This document shows, piece after piece, positions 8,815 through 16,207 of a stretch of 64,000 nt of DNA. The notes under the pieces are model-generated. The model ran no database searches, had not been told where the DNA came from, and saw only the letters and a list, made by a program, of their open reading frames with translations. The stretch covers positions 1 to 64,000 of the forward strand of contig NZ_SEWE01000004.1 in assembly GCF_004167665.1 (NCBI RefSeq). Reading direction: 5' to 3'. Positions within the stretch are counted from its first letter, which is position 1. Every line of letters starts with the position of its first letter. Made by a program: the position numbers and the translations under genes. This stretch comes from Hymenobacter persicinus. Lineage in GTDB: Bacteria; Bacteroidota; Bacteroidia; Cytophagales; Hymenobacteraceae.

Positions 8815-10084
8815 CGGCCCCCAGCACGTCGAGCAGGGCGCGGGCTTTGAGCAGGCACTCGTCGTATTCGCGGGCCGGGTCGGAATCGTAGGTGATGGCC
8901 GAGCCGACCTGGAAGCTCAGGTAGCCAGTGCCGGTGCGGTACTGCAGGCTGCGGATGACCACGTTGAAGTCGAAGTCGCCGTTGGGCCACACGTAGCCCA
9001 GGCTGCCGCTGTAGAGGCCGCGCTTGGTGCGCTCGTAGTGCTCGATAAGCTGCATGGCCCGGATTTTTGGCGCCCCAGTCATTGAGCCCATCGGAAACGT
9101 GGCGCGGAGTACGTCCAGCAGGCTGGTGTCGGGCCGCAGCTCGGCCTGCACCGTGGAAATCATCTGCCAGACGTGGCGAAAAGGGTAGAGGCCACACAGC
9201 TCGGGTACCTGCACGCTGCCGGACCGAGCCACGCGGGCCAGGTCGTTGCGCACCAGATCCACAATCATCAGGTTTTCGGCCTGCTCTTTCTCATCCTGGG
9301 CCAATAACTGACGCTGCTGGTCGTCTTCGGCCGGGGTCAGGCCCCGGCGAATGGTGCCCTTGATAGGTTGGGAAATAACGTCGGGGCCCTGCCGCCGGAC
9401 AAACCGCTCCGGCGAGGCGCAGAGCAGGTAGCGGTCCTGCCACTTGTAGAAGCCCGCAAACGGCGTCGGCGAGGCTTCGCTGAGCTGGAAAAAGGTGCTC
9501 ACCGGGTCCAGAGCTACGCTTTCGGCGTAAAACTCCTGGCACAGGTTAAGCTCGTAGACTTCCCCGTTGAGAATGTCTTCCCGAATGGCCTCCACGGCCG
9601 CCAAGTATTCGGCTTTGGGCAGGCGCGGACGCAGAGTGGCTACCCGGCCAGGCGCGGCGGCCGGCACTTCAGTGGCCAGAATAGCGGCCAGCACACCGGT
9701 CGAGTGTCCCTGGATTTCCACTGATTCCGGGCCCCAGCGCAGCCAGGTCTGGGGTGTGAAAAAGTGCAGAGCGGGCCAGTGCAGGCCGTCAAAATGGTGG
9801 CTGGAAAGCTGCTCCAGCTCATTTTTCAGGTCGTAGGTCAGAAAGCCGCAGCGGGGAGCCGCCGTGGGAGTCTGCAGCCAGTCGGCCAGCTCGGTTAGGG
9901 TTGCGGGGCCGGCCTCAGCGGCGTCGGCCACGGCCAGCAGCTGCGCAAACGCCCCGCCGGGGTAGGGCAGCTCGTGGGCGTCGTAGTAGGCGCAGCAGGC
10001 AAACTGCGCGGCCCAGTGCAGGGCCTTGACGCGAAATTGCGCCGCCGAAATGGGCAGCGCAGCAAATGGAATCGGGGAAGACAC
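8804..10084 (-). CDS. pabB: Aminodeoxychorismate synthase component I / anthranilate synthase family (PabB-type)
   Basis: A chorismate-utilising enzyme that would aminate chorismate for folate synthesis. It has 426 residues with the conserved C-terminal chorismate-binding domain: PIKGTIRRG, whose Lys is characteristic of PabB, then ENLMIVDLVRNDLARV, FPMGSMTGAPKIRAM, YSGSLGY and FQVGSAI. The N-terminal third is diverged, as is common. PIKGT rather than PIAGT favours aminodeoxychorismate over anthranilate synthase. No glutaminase subunit or lyase gene is adjacent. The last codons (EVK) and stop lie in the repeat element. A TACTTTTG -7 element is 22 bp upstream. Confidence 0.88.
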   Translation of the reverse strand: MSSPIPFAALPISAAQFRVKALHWAAQFACCAYYDAHELPYPGGAFAQLLAVADAAEAGPATLTELADWLQTPTAAPRCGFLTYDLKNELEQLSSHHFDGLHWPALHFFTPQTWLRWGPESVEIQGHSTGVLAAILATEVPAAAPGRVATLRPRLPKAEYLAAVEAIREDILNGEVYELNLCQEFYAESVALDPVSTFFQLSEASPTPFAGFYKWQDRYLLCASPERFVRRQGPDVISQPIKGTIRRGLTPAEDDQQRQLLAQDEKEQAENLMIVDLVRNDLARVARSGSVQVPELCGLYPFRHVWQMISTVQAELRPDTSLLDVLRATFPMGSMTGAPKIRAMQLIEHYERTKRGLYSGSLGYVWPNGDFDFNVVIRSLQYRTGTGYLSFQVGSAITYDSDPAREYDECLLKARALLDVLGAEVK

Positions 10085-10106
10085 GGCGGGCGGGAAAAGC
10101 GGGGCC

Positions 10107-10114
10107 CAAAAGTA
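10107..10114 (-). promoter_or_regulatory. -7 promoter element (TACTTTTG) of pabB
   Basis: An exact TAnnTTTG match on the minus strand 22 bp before the ATG at 10084. Confidence 0.5.
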
Positions 10115-10122
10115 ACCAGCCG

Positions 10123-11718
10123 CTACCGGACTTTCGCCGGGGGCAGGCCCGCCAGCGCCACCTTGGCCTTGGCGTCGGTGCTGTTCTTGTACTCGTGCCG
10201 GGGCGAGTCGAGTACCTTCTGAAAATACACCCGCGCCAGGTTGGGCTGCCCGTCGGCCTGGCAGAGGTAGCCCAACTGCAGCGCGGCCTGCGGCCCGAAG
10301 TAATAGGGGGCTTTGCCCGCCAGCGCCACGGTACGGCTATAAAACAGGCGGGCCGAGTCGAGGCGGCCGAGGCCCTGGTAGGCCCGGGCCCGGCGGTAAG
10401 GGTCTTCCAGCTGGTCGCGCAGCAGGGTGCCGGGACCGGCCGCGAAGCCGCGCAGGGTGCTCAGCGCCTCCCGGTAGTAGCCGCCGTCAATCTGCAGGCG
10501 GGCCCGGGTCAGGAGGCGGTTCAGCGGCACCTGGTCGTCGTAGAAGCGCTGGGCATACTTGTCTTCCTCGAGCTCCGTGCGGCCGGCCGCGCCAATCTGG
10601 CGGCGGTACTGGTCGGCAGCCGGAGCGTCGCCGGCCAGCCAGGCGGCCAGGTAGAGCTTGAAGGCGGCGTCTTTGCGGTAGTGTATGCCCCGGTACTGCT
10701 GCAGAAACTGCTGGTTTTCGCGCCGCGAAGCCGCGTACTGGCCCTGGTATAGCAGCAAGTCGGCGGCCATGTGGTGCAGGTAGGGCACGGGCAGGTAGGC
10801 CGCCCCGGCTGGCCGGGTGCGGTAGGCAGCCAGGGCGGCGGCGGTGTGGTGCTGGCGCTTGTTGAGGCTGATTACCAGGTAGCTGAAGAGCAGATTGTCG
10901 GGCTGCTGGGCGGCCAGGCGCGTGACGAGCTGCACGGCCGCGTCGGGCTTTTTGTAGTACGTTTCCTGCACCAGGGCCAGAATCACCTGAGCCTCGGACT
11001 GGAAGTCGTTGGGGCGCTGAGCGGCGGCGCGCAGGTTTTGCAGGCCCGCTTCCACGCTGCCGGGCAGGCCCAGCAGCTTCAGAAACCATCGGTAGCCTTC
11101 GGGCAGGGAGCCGATAAAAAACTGCAGCATGCCCAGGGTTTTGCGGGCCGGCAGAAAATCCGGGTAGCGCTGCGCTGTGGCCTGCATCTGCTGGTAGGCC
11201 TGGCGCAGACTCCAGGCGCCCTGCACCTCGTGCTGAAAGGCTACCTGCACCGCGGCCTGGTGCAGGCGGATTTCGGCCCGGGCGTAGTCGCGCAAGGCCC
11301 CGCGGGCGGCCGACTTTTCCAGCAGTTCCAGCCGCCGGTCCTGGGCCGCTACCACCGCCTCGTAGCGGCCGGCATCCTGCGCAATCATCAGGTCGGTGAA
11401 GTCGATGCAGTCGGCGACGAGCAGGGGGGCGGCACCAGTGGGCTGGGCATTCAGCTCGGGTTGCAGCAGCGCCCGGGCTGATTCCACGCGCAGTTTAAAC
11501 AGCTCAGTGTAAGCCTGCCGGCAAACCGGAGATAGAGCTGTGGTTGAAGCAAAGTTCGTAGTGCCCGCGGCCGGCTGCTGGGCGCTCGAATCCTGGGGTG
11601 GGCGGGCCATGGCCGGACTAAACCAGAGCAGGAGCAACAGGGGCAGAAGCCGCGCTCCGCCCACCGGCCCCTGCCGCGCGCCTTGTCTGAATGGCCGTCC
11701 GTGCTGCACTTTCTGCAT
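10123..11718 (-). CDS. Secreted TPR-repeat protein of unknown function
   Basis: The 531-residue protein starts with a basic stretch and a hydrophobic core (LLPLLLLLWFSPAMA), a likely signal peptide ending near residue 38. The rest is helical with repeated TPR-like patterns, for example FLPARKTLGMLQFFIGSLPEGYRWFLK and, near the C-terminus, YQGLGRLDSARLFYSRTVALAG. A longer start would run through the terminator at 11729-11759, so the ATG at 11718 was chosen. It probably acts in the periplasm. The role is unknown; TPR folds usually bind other proteins. Confidence 0.75.
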   Translation of the reverse strand: MQKVQHGRPFRQGARQGPVGGARLLPLLLLLWFSPAMARPPQDSSAQQPAAGTTNFASTTALSPVCRQAYTELFKLRVESARALLQPELNAQPTGAAPLLVADCIDFTDLMIAQDAGRYEAVVAAQDRRLELLEKSAARGALRDYARAEIRLHQAAVQVAFQHEVQGAWSLRQAYQQMQATAQRYPDFLPARKTLGMLQFFIGSLPEGYRWFLKLLGLPGSVEAGLQNLRAAAQRPNDFQSEAQVILALVQETYYKKPDAAVQLVTRLAAQQPDNLLFSYLVISLNKRQHHTAAALAAYRTRPAGAAYLPVPYLHHMAADLLLYQGQYAASRRENQQFLQQYRGIHYRKDAAFKLYLAAWLAGDAPAADQYRRQIGAAGRTELEEDKYAQRFYDDQVPLNRLLTRARLQIDGGYYREALSTLRGFAAGPGTLLRDQLEDPYRRARAYQGLGRLDSARLFYSRTVALAGKAPYYFGPQAALQLGYLCQADGQPNLARVYFQKVLDSPRHEYKNSTDAKAKVALAGLPPAKVR

Positions 11719-11728
11719 TTTTGAAACG

Positions 11729-11759
11729 AAAAAAGGAACGGCGCGGGGCCGTTCCTTTT
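11729..11759 (-). terminator. Rho-independent terminator of the zinc-ribbon gene
   Basis: AAAAGGAACGGC (11731-11742) pairs with GCCGTTCCTTTT (11748-11759) around a 5-nt loop. On the minus strand the stem runs into six U. It follows the zinc-ribbon gene (stop at 11787) and lies just upstream of the TPR gene, which fixes that gene's start at 11718. Confidence 0.85.
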
Positions 11760-11786
11760 CACTAGTCAACAAACAATAGCGGAGAG

Positions 11787-12539
11787 TTAGGCCACTACTT
11801 TCGAATCCACGTCGGCCAGCACGCGGCCGCAGTGTTCGCAGACGATGATTTTCTTGTGCGAGATGATATCAGCCTGCCGCTGTGGGGGCACCGTGTTGAA
11901 GCAGCCGCCGCAGGCGTCGCGCTTCACCGTCACCACGGCCAGGCCGTTGCGCACGTTGCCGCGGATGCGGGTGTAAGCCGTCAGCAGGCGCTCCTCGATG
12001 GGTTTTACGGCCTTCTCACGCTCGTCGAGCAGCTTTTTCTCGTCGGCTTCACTTTCGCCCACGATGGTTTGCAGCTCGGTGTTTTTGTTGGTCAGGTCTT
12101 TCTTGCGCTCGTCCAGGCGCTGCTTGGTACCGGCGATGTCGTTGTTCTTCAACTCAATCTGGTACTGGGCCTCCTTGATCTTCTTTTCCGAAATCTGAAT
12201 TTCCAGGCGCTGCAACTCGATTTCCTTGGCAATGGCCTCGTACTCGCGGTTGTTGCGCACGTTCTGCTGCTGCTCCTCGTACTTCTTGATCAGGCCGTCG
12301 GCGTCCTTGGCGTTCTGCTTGCGCTGCTTGATCTGGTCGTTGAGCGCCTGGATTTCTTCGTCGAACTTGCTCACGCGCACCTCGTAGCCCGCAATTTCGT
12401 CCTCCAGGTCGCGAACTTCTTCGGGCAGGTCACCGCGTACGCGCCGGATTTCGTCGAGCTGCGAGTCGAGGCGCTGCAGGTTCAGAAGAGCTTCCAGCTT
12501 GCTGGCAACGGTGGTTTCCGTAGAAGGGTTAGAAATCAT
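11787..12539 (-). CDS. Coiled-coil protein with C-terminal C4 zinc ribbon (CT398-like)
   Basis: About 170 residues of uninterrupted heptad-type coiled coil (KLEALLNLQRLDSQLDEIRR onward) precede a C-terminal zinc ribbon with CGGC and CEHCGR, four cysteines spaced for one Zn. This architecture matches the CT398-like/zf-RING_7 family, found in many bacteria and of poorly defined role; nucleic-acid binding has been suggested. The ATG at 12539 overlaps the end of the Nif3 gene by 11 bp. A TACTTTTG element at 12589-12596, inside the Nif3 gene, suggests it also has its own promoter. Confidence 0.88.
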   Translation of the reverse strand: MISNPSTETTVASKLEALLNLQRLDSQLDEIRRVRGDLPEEVRDLEDEIAGYEVRVSKFDEEIQALNDQIKQRKQNAKDADGLIKKYEEQQQNVRNNREYEAIAKEIELQRLEIQISEKKIKEAQYQIELKNNDIAGTKQRLDERKKDLTNKNTELQTIVGESEADEKKLLDEREKAVKPIEERLLTAYTRIRGNVRNGLAVVTVKRDACGGCFNTVPPQRQADIISHKKIIVCEHCGRVLADVDSKVVA

Positions 12540-13629
12540 ATCGGACTGGGTTGGTGAGGGTCTGAGCAATTAAGACCGCAAAAGTACTTCCAAAGTTCGC
12601 GTGAAGCAAATCCCGGAACAGCTCCCCGGTGAATTGCTCGCTTTCAAAGTGGCCCACGTCGCAGAGCATCAGCCGGCCTTCGGCCCCAAAGTACTCATGG
12701 TATTTCAAATCTCCGGTCACGAAGGCGTCGGCGCCGGCGGCCCGGGCCTTGCCGATCAGAAAGCTGCCGGCCCCGCCGCAGAGGGCCACGGTGCGGATGG
12801 GTCGCTCAAATTCGGTGTGCTTGACCACCGGCACGAGCAGCGCTGCCCGCAGCCGGGCCCGAAACTCAGCCGGACTCAGGGGCTCAGGCAACTCGCCCAC
12901 CATGCCCGAGCCCACGTCCTGGTGCACGTTTTCCAGCCGGACGAGCTCATAGGCCACTTCTTCGTAGGGGTGGGCCTGGCGCAGGGCGCTGAGCACCCGT
13001 CCCTGCACATGCAGGGGCAGCAAGACTTCCACGCGCTGCTCAACCGTGGTTTCAGCCCGGCCCGGCTGGCCCAGAAATGGGTTGGTGCCCGCCCCGGGCG
13101 TGAACGTACCCACGCCCTCGGAGCGGAAGCTGCACTGGGCGTAGTCGCCGACCTGCCCGGCGCCGGCGGCGTAGAGAGCCTGCAGCACGGCGTCGGTGTG
13201 GGTGGGCGGCACGTAGAAAATCAGCTTGCCCAGGGTGCCGGTTTTGGGGTCCAGGATGCGCACGTTGGTCAGCCCGAGCTTGTCGGCCAGCTTGCGGTTG
13301 ACGCCGTGGCGCACGTTGTCGAGGTTGGTGTGGGCCGCGTAGATGGCCACGTCGTTTTTGAGGGCCTTGATAATAGTTTGCTCCACCTCATTGGCCCCGG
13401 TCAGGCGCTTGAGGGGCCGGAAAATCACCGGGTGGTGCACCACCACCACGTTGCAGCCGCGCGCAAGGGCTTCGTCGACCACGGCCGGGGTGCAGTCGAG
13501 GGCAATGAGCACGCCGCGGATTCCGGCCTGCGGGTCGCCGCACTGCAGGCCGGCATTGTCGTAGGATTCCTGGTAGGCCAGGGGCGCGGCCCGTTCGAGG
13601 GCGCGGGTAAGGTCAGCAACGGTGGGCAT
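12529..13629 (-). CDS. Nif3-like dinuclear metal centre protein (YbgI/YqfO family)
   Basis: Members bind a dinuclear metal site; some are described as GTP cyclohydrolase type 2, but the physiological role is unsettled. The metal ligands are visible: VVVHHPVIFRPLKRL, HTNLDN, and near the C-terminus GDLKYHE and DVGHFESE. Between the halves is an insert of about 110 residues (PTHTDAVLQALYAAGAGQVG), the PII-like domain of the longer family members. The ATG at 13629 gives 366 residues, typical of the long form. A TACTTTTG -7 element is 21 bp upstream. Confidence 0.9.
   Translation of the reverse strand: MPTVADLTRALERAAPLAYQESYDNAGLQCGDPQAGIRGVLIALDCTPAVVDEALARGCNVVVVHHPVIFRPLKRLTGANEVEQTIIKALKNDVAIYAAHTNLDNVRHGVNRKLADKLGLTNVRILDPKTGTLGKLIFYVPPTHTDAVLQALYAAGAGQVGDYAQCSFRSEGVGTFTPGAGTNPFLGQPGRAETTVEQRVEVLLPLHVQGRVLSALRQAHPYEEVAYELVRLENVHQDVGSGMVGELPEPLSPAEFRARLRAALLVPVVKHTEFERPIRTVALCGGAGSFLIGKARAAGADAFVTGDLKYHEYFGAEGRLMLCDVGHFESEQFTGELFRDLLHANFGSTFAVLIAQTLTNPVRYDF
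12589..12596 (-). promoter_or_regulatory. -7 promoter element (TACTTTTG) of the zinc-ribbon gene, inside the Nif3 gene
   Basis: An exact TAnnTTTG match on the minus strand 49 bp before the zinc-ribbon ATG and within the last codons of the Nif3 gene. It would allow independent expression. Confidence 0.45.
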
Positions 13630-13650
13630 GCGGCGGGGAAAACGGTTTGC

Positions 13651-13658
13651 CAAAAGTA
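13651..13658 (-). promoter_or_regulatory. -7 promoter element (TACTTTTG) of the Nif3 gene
   Basis: An exact TAnnTTTG match on the minus strand 21 bp before the ATG at 13629, so this gene is probably not dependent on read-through from the symporter gene upstream. Confidence 0.5.
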
Positions 13659-13703
13659 ACGACGTCCGCCAATCCAACCCGCGCCGCCATTTCGCCCAAC
13701 GGT

Positions 13704-14966
13704 TTAGGGCACAAGGTGGCCGGTAGGCGGGGTCGGCTCCGTGGCTACGGCCTCGCCTGCGGAATGGCCGCGGAGGGTACGGGCGAGCTGGGCGTGGTCG
13801 AGGGCGCCCTCGTTGTGGGAGAGGAAAATGGTAGCCACGCCGTTGCCGACGAAGTTGGTCAGGGAGCGAGCCTCGCTCATAAACCGGTCGACGCCCAGCA
13901 GCAGGGCCAGCCCTTCGACGGGACTCACCTTCACGGCCGTGAGCGTGCTGGCCAGCACTACGAAGCCCGAGCCCGTGACGCCGGCCGCGCCCTTGCTGGT
14001 CACCATCAGGATGCCTACAATAGTCAGCATCTGGGCGCCCGTCAGCTCTACGTTGAACACCTGGGCCAGGAAGATAGTGGCCAACGAGAGGTAGATGGTG
14101 GTGCCGTCGAGGTTGAAGGAGTAGCCGGCGGGCACCACCAGGCCTACCACGGGCTTGGCGCAGCCCAGGCGCTCGAGCTTTTCCATCAGCCCGGGCAGCC
14201 CGGCCTCCGACGACGACGTGCCCAGCACAATCAGCAGCTCCTCTTTGATATAGCCCAGGAAGGCCAGAATGCTGACCCGGCAGTAGCGCAGGATGGAGCC
14301 CAGCACCACGAACACGAACAGCCCGCAGGTGACGTAGACCGTGAGCAGGAGCTTGGCCAAGGGCAGCAGGGTGGCAATGCCGTACTTGCCGATGGTGAAG
14401 GCCATGCCCCCGAAGGCCCCGATGGGCGCAAACATCATGACCAGGTGCAGGCCCCGGAACACGTACTTCGAGGCCCAGTTCAGCCGGTCGATGATGGGCT
14501 GGCGGCCGGCGTAGCGGCTGAGCACCATGCCCAGCACGATGGACACCAGCAACACCTGGAGCGTGAGGTTGTCGGCCAGAAAGTGCAGCCAGCTAAACTC
14601 GCCGGCCCGCTGGGTGAACTCGCCGACTGCCTGCCCGTTGAGCTTGCCGGTACTTACCCCGTCGCCGGGCCGGATCAGGTAGGCCACGCCCACGCCGATA
14701 ACCAGGGCCAGCGTGGTCACGATTTCGAAGTAGAGCAGGGCCTTGCCGCCGATGCGGCCCACCTTTTTCAGGTCGCCCATGCTGCTGATGCCCAGCAGGA
14801 TGGTCAGGAAGATGATGGGGTTGATGAAGAGCTTGACGACGCTGATGAAGCCCTTGCCCAGCACGTCCATGCGTACGGCGGTGGCCGGGGCGAAGTGGCC
14901 CAGCAGCGCCCCGGCCACAATGGCCGTCAGCACCCAGAACGTCAGATTGGAAACCAGTTTTTTCAT
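13704..14966 (-). CDS. Dicarboxylate/amino acid:cation symporter (DAACS family)
   Basis: A secondary transporter of the GltP/DctA/GltPh fold that takes up C4-dicarboxylates or glutamate/aspartate with H+ or Na+. The 420 residues from the ATG at 14966 contain the hairpin-loop motif LIVLGTSSSEAGLP, the GYSFNLDGTTIYL motif of TM7 and the second hairpin region SKGAAGVTGSGFV. The ATG at 14966 begins at the MKKL stretch before TM1. Substrate specificity cannot be read with confidence; the SSSE motif leans to the DctA/GltP side. It ends a run of four transport genes on the minus strand. Confidence 0.92.
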   Translation of the reverse strand: MKKLVSNLTFWVLTAIVAGALLGHFAPATAVRMDVLGKGFISVVKLFINPIIFLTILLGISSMGDLKKVGRIGGKALLYFEIVTTLALVIGVGVAYLIRPGDGVSTGKLNGQAVGEFTQRAGEFSWLHFLADNLTLQVLLVSIVLGMVLSRYAGRQPIIDRLNWASKYVFRGLHLVMMFAPIGAFGGMAFTIGKYGIATLLPLAKLLLTVYVTCGLFVFVVLGSILRYCRVSILAFLGYIKEELLIVLGTSSSEAGLPGLMEKLERLGCAKPVVGLVVPAGYSFNLDGTTIYLSLATIFLAQVFNVELTGAQMLTIVGILMVTSKGAAGVTGSGFVVLASTLTAVKVSPVEGLALLLGVDRFMSEARSLTNFVGNGVATIFLSHNEGALDHAQLARTLRGHSAGEAVATEPTPPTGHLVP

Positions 14967-15066
14967 GGCGGAGGCGGAAAAGATTCCGGCGGCAACGGGC
15001 GCCGAAGATAGGAGCGGCCCACGGGTAATACCCCGCGGAAGTGGATAAGGTGGCAAAAAAAGCGGG

Positions 15067-15987
15067 TTAGGGCGGGCCGCCCGCGCCCAGCGCCCAGGCC
15101 AGCAACGCCAGCCAAGGCAACGAAAGCGGAATGCCCAGGCCCACCATCTGGGCGGCCAGGGGCGGGTTGAGGCCGTAGCGCTCTGCCACCACCGCGGCCG
15201 TATTCATGGGCCCGATGGCCGCGCCCAGCACGCACAAGTCGACGACCGTGCCGGCCCGCGGGGCCAGGGCGTGGTAGAGCCCGAAGATAAGCAGGGGCGC
15301 CAGCAGCAGCTTGTAGGCGAGGCCCAGGGCCAGGGCCCGGCGCTGGGGCCGGGGCACGGCCAGATTCATCTGCAGCCCCACTGAGAGCAGGGCCACCACC
15401 GAGAACGGGGCGCTAAGCTTTTCCAAGACCCCGCGCACCAGCTCCGGATGCCGGTAGCCGGCCGCGTTGGCCGCCAGGGCCAGCAGAAAGGCCAGAAACG
15501 GTGGAAAGCGCAGCACCGAGCCCAGCATGGCCCGCCACGAGGGCTCAGCCGACCCGTACCAGGAGGCCACGGCCACGCCCAGGGTCACGCCAATCAAGAA
15601 GGAGCCCGCCTGGCTCATCATGATGCCTAATTCCAGCCCGGCCGGCCCGTAGAGCAGCTCGAAGATGGGAAAGCCCACGAAGGAGGTGCTGCTGATGCCG
15701 GCCGTGACGATGAGGGCACCCACCGTGCCCCGGCTCAGTCCCAGCCGCGGGCCCAGGGTGCCGAAGAGCAGGGCGCTGACCCCGAAAATCAGCCAGGGAG
15801 CCAGCACTGGCAGCAGGAAATGCCGGTCGAGGTGGGCATCGGCGAGGTGCAGAAACGTGAGGGCCGGCATAAACACGAGCACCAGCAGCTGGTTGAGCAC
15901 GGCGGCCGTCCCCGCGGGCACGGCCTGCCGCCAGCGCAGCAGCGCCCCCAGGCCCAGGCACGCGAGCAGCAGCAGCAGGTTGGTCAT
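15067..15987 (-). CDS. AEC family transporter (auxin efflux carrier fold)
   Basis: An inner-membrane carrier of 306 residues with about ten membrane segments in two inverted halves. Characteristic features are the N-terminal LLLLLACLGLGALLRW, the middle ITAGISSTSFVGFPIF stretch with the Gly/Pro-containing crossing helix, and the C-terminal GAAIGPMNTAAVVAERYG. Bacterial homologues such as MleP and MdcF transport malate or malonate, so an organic acid is a reasonable guess. It lies between the TonB receptor and the dicarboxylate symporter on the same strand. A 220-bp spacer upstream holds a tandem 79-bp duplication. Confidence 0.85.
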   Translation of the reverse strand: MTNLLLLLACLGLGALLRWRQAVPAGTAAVLNQLLVLVFMPALTFLHLADAHLDRHFLLPVLAPWLIFGVSALLFGTLGPRLGLSRGTVGALIVTAGISSTSFVGFPIFELLYGPAGLELGIMMSQAGSFLIGVTLGVAVASWYGSAEPSWRAMLGSVLRFPPFLAFLLALAANAAGYRHPELVRGVLEKLSAPFSVVALLSVGLQMNLAVPRPQRRALALGLAYKLLLAPLLIFGLYHALAPRAGTVVDLCVLGAAIGPMNTAAVVAERYGLNPPLAAQMVGLGIPLSLPWLALLAWALGAGGPP

Positions 15988-16032
15988 GCAAGAGGGATTG
16001 AAACGACAACGTGAGGGGCCGCCGGACAGGCC

Positions 16033-16200
16033 GGATAGCGGGTCGGACTCGTTGCAGCAATAAAGCCAAGCCCACTATTCTGCCTTGCCCGGCAGCCCTC
16101 AAGCACTGGCCTAGTTTGGAAGGATAGCGGGTTGAACTCGTTGCAGCGATAAAGCCAAGTCCGCTATTCTGCCTCGCCCGGCAGCACCCAAACACTGGCC
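16033..16200. repeat. Tandem duplication of a 79-bp intergenic unit
   Basis: Two copies, 16033-16111 and 16122-16200, are separated by 10 bp (period 89 bp) and differ at 9 of 79 positions by direct alignment. Each contains GGATAGCGGG near one end and CTATTCTGCC in the middle, which can pair as a hairpin with a loop of about 30 nt. The pair fills most of the spacer between the TonB receptor stop and the AEC transporter start. It has no coding potential that I can see. Confidence 0.85.
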
Positions 16201-16207
16201 GACTGGC

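Noticed and set aside
11719..11772. An upstream start for the secreted TPR protein
   Set aside because: The added codons lie in the terminator of the preceding gene, and the signal peptide would no longer be N-terminal.
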